DNA from: Silanimonas sp965368785
GTDB lineage: Bacteria > Pseudomonadota > Gammaproteobacteria > Xanthomonadales > Xanthomonadaceae
Direction: 5' to 3'
NCBI GenBank assembly: GCA_965368785.1
Contig: CBDUOG010000015.1
Location: forward strand, 1-37,385
Length of the DNA: 37,385 nt
Positions 1-7,388 of this stretch are shown here, piece by piece; position 1 is the first letter of the stretch, and each line of letters opens with the position of its first letter. The position numbers and the translations under genes are program-made. The notes beneath the pieces were generated by a model. The model ran no database searches, was not told the DNA's origin, and saw only the letters and a program-made list of their open reading frames with translations.

Positions 1-273
1 TTTGGTCACTTTTGTTGCCGGACAAAAGTGACAAGAACACGCATCAAGGGCAGTGCAGTTCTTCGAAGAAGAATGGGCGTCGCGAGTAGATAAAGAGTGA
101 GAAGCGCTTTTGGCCCTCGTCGCCACGAGGGCAAACAGACGCATCGAATGCAATTCGAGTAAGCGAAAAAGAGAGGGCGTCGCAAACAGTCGAATTGTGC
201 ACAGAAGAACTTGCAAACAACAGAAGGCCAAACCAATTAGCGCAAAAAGGCAGAGCTGAATCCGGTCTATCGT
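1..273. repeat. Non-coding region rich in short inverted repeats
   Basis: No credible gene is seen here. The stretch contains four perfect inverted repeats: 11-base arms at 5-15 and 22-32 (loop of 6), a 12-base palindrome at 59-70, 8-base arms at 113-120 and 125-132 (loop of 4), and 6-base arms at 144-149 and 153-158 (loop of 3). It also has a direct repeat GGGCGTCGC at 75-83 and 175-183, and GCAAACAG at 131-138 and 182-189. The density suggests a structured intergenic repeat element that may continue left of the window. A minus-strand open frame across it reads like a chance product of the repeats. That it is a dispersed repeat is inference. Confidence 0.5.
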
Positions 274-1293
274 TCAGGACTTGCCAAAAAACCCCTCAAA
301 AACCGAAATGGTCCGCTCAATGTCTGCATCCGAAATATCTAAGTGGGTGACCATGCGGATTGTCGGTAAGTAACCAATCGACATGTTGATCTTATGCTGT
401 TGTATATGTGCCTTAAATCCATCGAGCTGCTCAACGGGTACTTCGATAAACACCATATTGCTGTGGTTCGCAGTCACTTTGAGCGTCGGCAGTTTGCCTA
501 AACCATCAGCGAGCGTGCGCGCGCGATCGTGATCTTGCTTGAGGCGGTCGACGTGATGATCCAGCGCGTAGTTGCAAGCTGCCGCGAGCATGCCGGCCTG
601 GCGCCAACCGCCGCCGGTTACTTTGCGCCAGCGTTTGGCGCGCTCGATGAATGCGTGCTCTCCAAGTAAAACCGAACCAACCGGCGCACCCAATCCTTTA
701 GAGAAGCACACGGAGACGCTATGGAAGTGCTTGGTGATTTCTTTTACGTCGACATTTAGCGCGGTGGCGGCGTTGAATAGCCGGGCACCGTCCAAGTGCA
801 GGCTGAGCTCATTGCGCTCGCAAAATGCCCGTGCTCTGCGCAGATAGTCCAGAGGAAGGGCGCGACCATGCCAAGTGTTTTCAAGGCACAATAATTTGCT
901 GCGGGCAAAGTGCGGGTCAATCGGTTTGATCGCAGCTGCAACTTTTTCCAGGGATAAAGTGCCATCGGCTTCCTGCGGAATCGGTTGCGGCTGGATTGAT
1001 CCAAGCACGGCTGCGCCTCCGCCTTCGTATTTATACGTGTGTGCTTCCATGCCGACGATGTATTCGTCGCCGCGTTCGCAGTGAGCCATGAGCGCGATCA
1101 AATTTGATTGGGTTCCGGTAGGTACAAATAACCCCGCGGCAAAACCAAGCTGCGCCGCCAGGCGCGCTTGAAATGCGTTTACCGTCGGGTCCTCTCCGTA
1201 AACATCATCGCCCAGTGGCGCGCTGAGCATGGCTTCACGCATCGCTGTGGTCGGTTGGGTTACGGTGTCGCTACGTAGATCAATCGATTTCAT
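274..1293 (-). CDS. ltaE: Low-specificity L-threonine aldolase
   Basis: A PLP-dependent fold-type I enzyme that cleaves L-threonine or L-allo-threonine to glycine and acetaldehyde in the cytoplasm. The 339-residue protein begins MKSIDLRSDTVTQPT, the family's hallmark N-terminus, so I start at 1293 rather than 18 codons upstream, where the residues do not fit the family. PLP-site features are visible: His85 in EAHTYKYE, Asp168 and Arg171 in LDGARLF, and the Schiff-base lysine Lys199 in SKGLGAPVGS. Length is normal for the family (about 330-350). It is divergently transcribed from the exonuclease III gene with 65 bases between the start codons. The low-specificity label rests on family resemblance; stereochemical preference cannot be read from sequence. 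Confidence 0.93.
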   Translation of the reverse strand: MKSIDLRSDTVTQPTTAMREAMLSAPLGDDVYGEDPTVNAFQARLAAQLGFAAGLFVPTGTQSNLIALMAHCERGDEYIVGMEAHTYKYEGGGAAVLGSIQPQPIPQEADGTLSLEKVAAAIKPIDPHFARSKLLCLENTWHGRALPLDYLRRARAFCERNELSLHLDGARLFNAATALNVDVKEITKHFHSVSVCFSKGLGAPVGSVLLGEHAFIERAKRWRKVTGGGWRQAGMLAAACNYALDHHVDRLKQDHDRARTLADGLGKLPTLKVTANHSNMVFIEVPVEQLDGFKAHIQQHKINMSIGYLPTIRMVTHLDISDADIERTISVFEGFFGKS

Positions 1294-1358
1294 GTGGCAT
1301 TGGGTTCTGGGGCTCAAGACTGCTATCTTAACGCGTCGACAATGCATACCGAATTCTT

Positions 1359-2123
1359 ATGAAAATTGCCTGTTGGAACGTCAATTCACTCAAGGTGCGA
1401 ATGCCGCATTTGGACGCCTGGATTCAGGCACAGCGCCCGGACGTGATCGGGCTGCAGGAAACCAAGACAGAGGATCAAAACTTCCCGGATTCTGAGTTGG
1501 CAGCGCTGGGCTATCGCTCGGTGTTTGACGGTCAGAAAACCTATAACGGGGTTGCGCTACTGTCTAAAGAGAGCCCGGCGGATGTCATTAAGGGCATTCC
1601 AAATTTTGTTGATGAGCAAAAACGCGCGATTGCCGCGACCTATGGCGACGTACGGGTGATCAACTTGTATGTGGTCAACGGTAAGGCTGTGGGTGATGAA
1701 AAATATGAGTACAAGATGCGCTTTCTGGAAGCAGTGCGCGAGTGGGTTCGCGACGAACTTAAGCGTTATCCAAAATTAGTGCTGATGGGCGATTTCAATA
1801 TCGCCCCGGATGATCGCGATGTACACGATCCGGTGGCCTGGGAGGATCAGATTCTATGTTCCAAACCCGAACGGCGAGCTTTGCAAGAGCTTCTCAGTTT
1901 GGGGTTGCATGACAGTTTTCGTCTGCACCAGCAAGACGCCGGACATTTCAGTTGGTGGGATTATCGCGCTGCCGGGTTTCGGCGCAATCTCGGGCTGCGT
2001 ATCGATTTGCTCTTGGTCAGTGAGGCGCTTAAAGCTAGCTGCACTGATTCAGTAATCGATAAAGAACCACGCATGTGGGAACGGCCCTCCGATCACGCGC
2101 CGGTCTGGGTGGAGCTAACCTAG
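1359..2123 (+). CDS. xthA: Exodeoxyribonuclease III (AP endonuclease)
   Basis: A metal-dependent 3'-5' exonuclease and apurinic/apyrimidinic endonuclease of base excision repair. The 254 residues carry the full exonuclease-endonuclease-phosphatase signature: Asn7 (WNVNSL), the metal ligand Glu34 in LQETK, Tyr104 in NLYVVNG, Asp145 and Asn147 in MGDFNIAPDD, and the terminal SDHAPVW with catalytic His246. It is slightly shorter than E. coli XthA (268) and begins MKIACWNVNSL, as in the Neisseria/Pseudomonas type of the family. The ATG is the first codon of the conserved core, so the start is secure. Just downstream is a hairpin (2151-2174) shared with the convergent DPP IV gene. Confidence 0.95.
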   Translation: MKIACWNVNSLKVRMPHLDAWIQAQRPDVIGLQETKTEDQNFPDSELAALGYRSVFDGQKTYNGVALLSKESPADVIKGIPNFVDEQKRAIAATYGDVRVINLYVVNGKAVGDEKYEYKMRFLEAVREWVRDELKRYPKLVLMGDFNIAPDDRDVHDPVAWEDQILCSKPERRALQELLSLGLHDSFRLHQQDAGHFSWWDYRAAGFRRNLGLRIDLLLVSEALKASCTDSVIDKEPRMWERPSDHAPVWVELT

Positions 2124-2150
2124 GGCTCCACCGAATGATTAGCAAAGCAT

Positions 2151-2174
2151 GTTCCGGTCACAGTGAACCGGAAC
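2151..2174. terminator. Hairpin between convergent xthA and DPP IV genes
   Basis: Perfect 8-base arms, GTTCCGGT at 2151-2158 and ACCGGAAC at 2167-2174, enclose an 8-base loop. It lies between the two convergent stop codons. There is no clear T-tract on either strand, so a role as intrinsic terminator is only likely from its position. Confidence 0.35.
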
Positions 2175-2195
2175 GATTTAGCTAAAGCTGTCGGT

Positions 2196-4406
2196 CTAAT
2201 TGGCTTTTAGGCACCGAGCAAAGAACGCCTCAGTCAGCTGATAACGATGTTGCGCGTCTTTCCCGCGCAAGCCGTGTTTGGCTCCGGGGTAAGTCATCAG
2301 CTCAAACGGTGCCGCCTGCTGCTGCAACGCTGACATTAACTGGGTGGAGTTACTGAACAACACATTGTCATCAGCCATGCCGTGGATCAGAAGCATCGGT
2401 TCGGTCAGGCCGGGCAAGTGAGAGAACACGCTGGAGGCAAGGTAGCCGTCTGCGTTGTTCTGCGGCAAATCCATGTACCGCTCTGTGTAATGCGTATCGT
2501 AAAACTTCCAATCGGTAACCGGTGCGCCCGCCACACCACAGCTATAAGCGCCCTTGGTCTTGGCTAACAGCATCAAACTCATATACCCGCCGTTGGACCA
2601 ACCGTAGACACCGATACGATTACTATCGACCCAAGGTTGCGAGCGTAACCAGGCAACGCCGTTCAGTTGGTCACGCACTTCAACTTCACCCTGCTGCCGA
2701 TACAGAGCCGATAAAAATTCCTGGCCACGACGCGGTGTGCCTCGATTATCAACCGAAAACACGACATAGCCCTGCTGCGCTAAATAGCGATTGAAGAAAT
2801 GATCACCGCGCGCCGGCCAGCTGCGCGTAACCGTCTGCGCTGCAGGTCCTCCGTAGACATAGACAACGACCGGATAGCGTTTTTTTGGATCAAAACCTTT
2901 GGGCTTAATCACCGAGTAATTCAGCAAGGTCTTGTTATCGCCAGCGCGCAAAGTGCCGTACTCAATCGGCAAGTGGATGCCTTGATAGGCCGAAAAAGGG
3001 TGATTCTGATCGAGTTGGTTATTGACCAGGCCAGCAATATGGGTGCCCTGCGAATCAAATAGCTGGGTCTGCGGCGGGGTTTTTTCGTTGGACCATAAAT
3101 CGACGAATACTTTGGCGTTATCGGAAAAAACCGCATTGTGCATGCCAGGTTCTTTGCTGATTTTGCTCAGGCCGGTTCCGTTGAACGAAACCGAGTAGAC
3201 GTGCCTTTCGAGCGCGGACTCTTTGGTAGCGGAGAAGTAGATTTTCTTCGTCGACTCATCGACCGCGAGGACTTCTTCAACCATCCACTTGCCGTTGGTG
3301 AGTTGGCGAGGAGCGCGGCCATCGGACTCGTGCAAATACAAATGTGCAAAGCCGTCGCGCTCGGAAATCCAAAGAATTTGTCCGTCACGTAAGAAGCGCA
3401 GGCCGTTGTGTAGGTTCACCCACGTATCTGAAATCTCGGTAATCAGTTTTATCTGACGCTTATTCGACAGGCGTACTTCGATGAGCTCCAAGCGCTTTTG
3501 ATCGCGACTTTGACGCTGATAGCTCAAGCGTTTAGCGTCACGCCAATTTACCCGCGCCAAATAGATGTCTTTATCCGGGCCTAGTTCGATCCAGCTTGGC
3601 GCTGCATCTTTTTCCGGAGCAATCACGCCCAGCTGGATCAGTACATTAGCTTCGCCCGCAGCCGGATAACGCTGCTTAATGACTTCGGTACGGTCAGCGT
3701 AGATTTCGAAGCGCTCGCGCACCGGCACCGGAGATTCGTCGATTCGGGCAAAGGCAATGGCCGAATCATCCGGCGCCCACCAGTATCCCGTGTGACGATC
3801 CATTTCTTCGTCAGCCACAAACTCGGCAACGCCGTTACCGATCGTATCGCTGCCATCTCGGGTGAGCTGAATCTGCGTGTCGTCACTCAGGCGCACGACC
3901 CAGAGATTCCGGTCGCGAATAAAACTGACAAAGCCGCCCTTCGGCGAAATTTTCGGATCAGTGGCAAAGCCCTCTCCATGGGTGAGCTTGCGTGCCAAAG
4001 TGCTTTCAATTTCGAATAAGTACAAATCACCACTAATCGGAAACAACAGGCTTTTAGAGTCTGGCGACCAGTCGTAATCAACAATGCCACTTTGTCCGGC
4101 GATGCGCTGGCGCTCGCGGCGCGCGGCCTCTTCGGCGCTGATAATTTCTTTGCCACTGATGAATGTATTTGAATCCACCAACAGGCGCGTTTCGCCTGAT
4201 TCGATGTGGTATTCCCACAGATCCATCTGGCCGCTATCGACTTTGGCGCGCAAAAAGCTGATTCGCGAGCCGTCCGGCGATATTTTCGCGCGAGTCAGTG
4301 CCGCGCCGGATAAATTATTGCTCGACGTGATGGTCTCAATCGTGAGCGTTTGCTGGGCGTGGGCACTCAATGAAAACAAGGTGGCTAGGATTAAAAACAG
4401 TCGCAT
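2196..4406 (-). CDS. Secreted dipeptidyl peptidase IV (S9B family)
   Basis: A prolyl dipeptidyl peptidase that removes X-Pro or X-Ala dipeptides from peptide N-termini, exported to the periplasm or beyond. The 736-residue protein has a signal peptide (hydrophobic core 3-14, probable cleavage after AHA near residue 17), an N-terminal beta-propeller (about 40-470) and a C-terminal alpha/beta-hydrolase. The double-glutamate that anchors the substrate amino terminus is visible as Glu200-Glu201 in ADEEMDRH. The triad is Ser604 in GWSNGGY, Asp679 in HGMADDNV and His711 in AKHGL. The residue after the serine is Asn where mammalian enzymes have Tyr. The gene starts 2 bases after the stop of the upstream glutathione transferase gene, with GGTGA before the ATG, so the two are probably translationally coupled. 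Confidence 0.93.
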   Translation of the reverse strand: MRLFLILATLFSLSAHAQQTLTIETITSSNNLSGAALTRAKISPDGSRISFLRAKVDSGQMDLWEYHIESGETRLLVDSNTFISGKEIISAEEAARRERQRIAGQSGIVDYDWSPDSKSLLFPISGDLYLFEIESTLARKLTHGEGFATDPKISPKGGFVSFIRDRNLWVVRLSDDTQIQLTRDGSDTIGNGVAEFVADEEMDRHTGYWWAPDDSAIAFARIDESPVPVRERFEIYADRTEVIKQRYPAAGEANVLIQLGVIAPEKDAAPSWIELGPDKDIYLARVNWRDAKRLSYQRQSRDQKRLELIEVRLSNKRQIKLITEISDTWVNLHNGLRFLRDGQILWISERDGFAHLYLHESDGRAPRQLTNGKWMVEEVLAVDESTKKIYFSATKESALERHVYSVSFNGTGLSKISKEPGMHNAVFSDNAKVFVDLWSNEKTPPQTQLFDSQGTHIAGLVNNQLDQNHPFSAYQGIHLPIEYGTLRAGDNKTLLNYSVIKPKGFDPKKRYPVVVYVYGGPAAQTVTRSWPARGDHFFNRYLAQQGYVVFSVDNRGTPRRGQEFLSALYRQQGEVEVRDQLNGVAWLRSQPWVDSNRIGVYGWSNGGYMSLMLLAKTKGAYSCGVAGAPVTDWKFYDTHYTERYMDLPQNNADGYLASSVFSHLPGLTEPMLLIHGMADDNVLFSNSTQLMSALQQQAAPFELMTYPGAKHGLRGKDAQHRYQLTEAFFARCLKAN

Positions 4407-4408
4407 AA

Positions 4409-5113
4409 TTATTTCACCGTATTCGCGGATTGGCCAAATAGAATCTTCTTAACGTCTTCAGTCATTTGCGCCGGTCGCTCGTATTGAGCCTGCTCGGCAA
4501 TTGCATAGGCTTTCTGCGTTGCAGGGCGAGCCCGTATATCTTCAAACCAGCGATGTAAATCTGGAAAGTCGCGGAGCTGCATTTGTTGTCGTTTCCACGG
4601 AACGATCCATGGATAGCAGGCCATGTCGGCAATGCTGTATTGATCACCGAGAATATAACGGCGATTTTTTAGCTGCTTGTTCAATACCCCGTAAAGGCGT
4701 GATGTCTCGCGCACGTAGCGATCAATGGCGTAGGGGATTTGCTCCGGCGCATAGACACTGAAGTGGTGGTTTTGGCCGAGCATCGGACCCAGGCCGCCCA
4801 TTTGCCAGAATAGCCACTGCAGACAGTCGTACCGGCCACGGTCGTTTTGCGGAATGAATTGTTTAAAACGTTCAGCCAGATAAAGCAGTATGGCCCCGGA
4901 CTCGAAGACCGAAATCGGCGCGCCGCCACCAGCTGGCTGGTGATCGATCAATGCAGGCATGCGGTTATTCGGCGATATCGCCAGAAAGTCAGGCTCAAAC
5001 TGCTCGCCTTTGCCGATATTAATCGGGGTGATCCGGTAAGGCAGCTTAGCCTCCTCCAGAAACAAGGTAATTTTGTGGCCGTTGGGGGTCGGCCAATAAA
5101 ATAGTTCTAACAC
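4409..5113 (-). CDS. yfcG: YfcG-type glutathione transferase / disulfide-bond oxidoreductase
   Basis: A cytosolic nu-class glutathione S-transferase homologue. E. coli YfcG reduces disulfides with glutathione and has little classical transferase activity. The 234 residues align closely by eye with YfcG: the N-terminal PTPNGHKITLFLEEA segment (about 8-22), ISPNNRMPALIDH, FESGAILLYLAE and WLFWQMGGLGPMLGQNHHF in the linker and start of the helical domain, and SIADMACYPW later. The start is a GTG at 5113 preceded five bases upstream by a perfect AGGAG (5119-5123). It is the first gene of a two-gene unit with the downstream DPP IV. The pairing of a cytosolic redox enzyme with a secreted peptidase has no obvious functional logic. 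Confidence 0.93.
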   Translation of the reverse strand: MLELFYWPTPNGHKITLFLEEAKLPYRITPINIGKGEQFEPDFLAISPNNRMPALIDHQPAGGGAPISVFESGAILLYLAERFKQFIPQNDRGRYDCLQWLFWQMGGLGPMLGQNHHFSVYAPEQIPYAIDRYVRETSRLYGVLNKQLKNRRYILGDQYSIADMACYPWIVPWKRQQMQLRDFPDLHRWFEDIRARPATQKAYAIAEQAQYERPAQMTEDVKKILFGQSANTVK

Positions 5114-5284
5114 GCCTACTCCTCACTCGCAGGTACCGCAGCAAATCCGTTTGAAGCCTAACATGAGCTCGCGCCGGGCTAAGGTCAAAGCGCGCGGCCT
5201 TTTTATCTGCCATACAGCACAACGAAAATCCCTGTTTCGGCATAGCGCATAATAGGCGGAACGCTAATTGATGAGACAACCTTG

Positions 5285-6328
5285 ATGGACTGGATGATTT
5301 ATGGTGCCAACGGCTACAGCGGCCGCTTGATTGTTGAGGCGGCGCTTAAGCTGGGGCTACGTCCTGTTCTGGCCGGCCGGAACGCCCCGGAGCTCATTGC
5401 GATGGGTAAGCAATTTGATTTGCCGGTTCGAGTATTTCCGCTGACCAACGCAGACTCACTTCGCGTGGCGGTGTCGGGTATGAACTTAGTTCTGCATTGT
5501 GCGGGCCCGTTCTCGGCGACTAGCGCACCGATGATCGAGGCGTGTCTGGCCAATGGCGCGCACTATCTCGACATAACCGGTGAAATAGACGTCTTCGCCC
5601 ACGCCTATGCCCAGCACGCCCGGGCGCTGCAAGCCAGTGTCCTGCTTATGCCGGGGGTAGGCTTTGATGTTGTGCCCAGCGACTGTTTGGCCGCCATGCT
5701 CAAAAAACGCCTGCCGGATGCCTCCGAACTGCAGTTGGGCTTTGATGCCGGTGGCAAGCCAAGCCCCGGAACGCTGGCGACCAGTATCGAGGGTCTGGGT
5801 AATGGTGGCCGGGTGCGTCGTGATGGCGAGCTCACAAGGGTGCCATTGGCCTATAAAGATCAGGTGCGTGAAATCGGCGGGCAAATGCGATCGGCGGTTA
5901 CGATTCCCTGGGGTGATGTATTCACCGCCTGGGTATCCACCGGCATACCGAACATCGAGGTCTATATGGCGGTGCCTGAGAGCCGGATCAAGGGCATGCG
6001 CCGGCTGCGCCCGTTGCAGCCAGTCCTGGGCTGGAAGTGGGTACAAAACTGGATGAAAAAGCGCGCCCTTAGATCTTACAAAGGTCCTAGCGAAGAGCAA
6101 CGGCAGAAAACCGGTGTGTACCTGTGGGGCGAAGTGCGAAACGAGCGCGGGGGTTTTGAGACCTTGGGTATGCAGGTACCTAACGGCTATGAGCTGACCG
6201 CGCAAAGCGCGAGCCAAATCGTTAAGCGGGTACTGAGTGAGCCGAAACTGAGCAAGGGCTTCGCAACGCCATCGATGTTGTTGGGTGCAGATTTTGTACT
6301 CAGCTTACCCGGAGTTGAACTCAAGTAA
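5285..6328 (+). CDS. Saccharopine dehydrogenase-like NAD(P)-binding oxidoreductase
   Basis: A Rossmann-fold oxidoreductase of the saccharopine dehydrogenase-like superfamily, resembling the bacterial members annotated as trans-acylating enoyl reductases. Substrate unknown. The 347 residues start with the dinucleotide-binding motif GANGYSG (about 7-13), followed by LAGRN at the end of the second strand, LHCAGPF, and a central LDITGEIDVF and MPGVGFDVVPSDC region typical of the family. The first possible codon is a TTG at 5282; I prefer the ATG directly after it. The family's C-terminal catalytic domain is present to the end. It is divergent from the yfcG operon across 171 bases in which I see a CATAAT -10-like box (5248-5253) but no matching -35. 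Confidence 0.8.
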   Translation: MDWMIYGANGYSGRLIVEAALKLGLRPVLAGRNAPELIAMGKQFDLPVRVFPLTNADSLRVAVSGMNLVLHCAGPFSATSAPMIEACLANGAHYLDITGEIDVFAHAYAQHARALQASVLLMPGVGFDVVPSDCLAAMLKKRLPDASELQLGFDAGGKPSPGTLATSIEGLGNGGRVRRDGELTRVPLAYKDQVREIGGQMRSAVTIPWGDVFTAWVSTGIPNIEVYMAVPESRIKGMRRLRPLQPVLGWKWVQNWMKKRALRSYKGPSEEQRQKTGVYLWGEVRNERGGFETLGMQVPNGYELTAQSASQIVKRVLSEPKLSKGFATPSMLLGADFVLSLPGVELK

Positions 6329-6399
6329 GGCCCACCATAGAAAAGCGTACTGGCATTGCGTAAGCTTGCCGGCTGTTTGATCTCTTTAAGGTTTTCCCA

Positions 6400-7026
6400 A
6401 TGGCTCATCAATCTCCTGTCTCCCCGGCAGCTGTGCCGACTGGCATCCTTGCCAGCATTATTTTCGGCTCGCGCTGGTTGCAGTTGCCTTTGTACTTAGG
6501 CCTGATTTTCGCGCAGGGCGTCTACGTGGTTCTGTTCTTAAAAGAGTTATTGCATCTGTTGCAGGGCTCATTTGCGATGCGCGAGCAGGAGATCATGCTC
6601 ATTGTTCTGGGTTTGATTGATGTCGTGATGATTTCAAACCTTTTGATCATGGTGATCGTTGGCGGTTATGAAACCTTTGTTTCGCGCCTGCGTCTGAATA
6701 ATCACCCGGATCAGCCAGAATGGCTGAGCCACGTTAATGCTTCGGTGCTGAAGATTAAGCTGGCGATGGCCATCATCGGAATCAGCTCGATTCACCTGCT
6801 CAAGACCTTTATTGAAGCCGGAACCGTCGGCGGCTTGCCGCTTTGCGGCACCCCGGAAGCGCTCGAATTCGCTGCGGTAATGGGTGCAGGCATCAAATAT
6901 TGCACCACGCTAACCGAGCAGGGCGTTCTGTGGCAGACCATCATCCACATGGGCTTTATCGTCTCCGCACTGGGTATTGCCTGGACCGATCGCCTGATGA
7001 ACAACGTATCGCGCGCTGTGAAGTAA
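6400..7026 (+). CDS. yqhA: YqhA / UPF0114 family inner-membrane protein
   Basis: A multi-pass inner-membrane protein of unknown function in the conserved UPF0114 family. The 208 residues show four hydrophobic segments at about 27-54, 64-90, 117-138 and 176-198. The diagnostic sequences are FGSRWLQLPLYLGL near the N-terminus, the polar helix LGLIDVVMISNLLIMVIVGGYE, and IKLAMAIIGISSIHLLKTF. The start at 6400 follows an AAGG about nine bases upstream. It is a single gene on the plus strand and is followed by a strong hairpin at 7051-7073. The family match is clear; no function is claimed. Confidence 0.85.
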   Translation: MAHQSPVSPAAVPTGILASIIFGSRWLQLPLYLGLIFAQGVYVVLFLKELLHLLQGSFAMREQEIMLIVLGLIDVVMISNLLIMVIVGGYETFVSRLRLNNHPDQPEWLSHVNASVLKIKLAMAIIGISSIHLLKTFIEAGTVGGLPLCGTPEALEFAAVMGAGIKYCTTLTEQGVLWQTIIHMGFIVSALGIAWTDRLMNNVSRAVK

Positions 7027-7050
7027 CTCGCGCTGTGGTGCCGTAACTCA

Positions 7051-7073
7051 CGCTTGCTGCAATGCAGCAGGCG
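7051..7073. terminator. Long GC-rich hairpin after yqhA
   Basis: A 10-base-pair stem (7051-7060 with 7064-7073) contains one G-T pair and closes on a three-base loop. It begins 25 bases after the yqhA stop codon. No T-run follows, so it may act as an mRNA 3'-end stabiliser or Rho-assisted terminator rather than a canonical intrinsic terminator. Confidence 0.35.
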
Positions 7074-7121
7074 CTAGTCGGTATAAGATGGTCGAAGTTC
7101 CGCATGAAATGGGCTTAATAA

Positions 7122-7340
7122 ATGAAAAAGCTGGCGTTAATTATTGGGTTGCTTGCACTGGCCGCCGGTTCAGCAATCCATTTCGAATTGATTGAATTCA
7201 AGCAACAAAGAACATTGGCCAAGATCGGTACAGCTGAAATCAGCTTCACTGACAAGACCAAACCCGACCAAACTATTGGATATGTTTTGTTGGGAATTGG
7301 AATTGTCAGTTTGATCGTAGCTGCCAGTCTCAAAAAGTAA
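7122..7340 (+). CDS. Small two-helix membrane protein, DUF3185-like
   Basis: A 72-residue protein with hydrophobic segments at about 4-22 and 51-68, separated by a polar loop, and a Lys-Lys C-terminus. The spacing and the polar loop followed by a Gly-rich second helix (YVLLGIGIVSLIV) recall the DUF3185 small membrane proteins, but this is a weak match by eye. It reads as a genuine gene: ATG start, Lys-Lys start of the membrane protein, and no overlap with neighbours. Its base composition is visibly more AT-rich than the flanking genes, which may mean recent acquisition. It lies between yqhA and the diguanylate cyclase gene, and its ribosome binding site is poor. Function unknown. Confidence 0.6.
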   Translation: MKKLALIIGLLALAAGSAIHFELIEFKQQRTLAKIGTAEISFTDKTKPDQTIGYVLLGIGIVSLIVAASLKK

Positions 7341-7388
7341 TTTGTAAAACACAGTGGTCTGACTTTCAAACCTGATTTGCGAGGGGTC

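Noticed and set aside
75..183. Possible CRISPR or tandem repeat array from GGGCGTCGC copies
   Set aside because: Only two 9-base copies 100 bases apart, no regular spacers, no cas genes.
6..236. 76-residue minus-strand open frame
   Set aside because: It is built from inverted repeats, rich in Arg, Leu and Cys, has no ribosome binding site or domain, and looks like a spurious frame over a repeat.
5486..6217. 243-residue open frame antisense to the oxidoreductase gene
   Set aside because: The plus-strand frame carries a clear Rossmann protein; the antisense frame has no family features and is rich in His, Arg and Pro.
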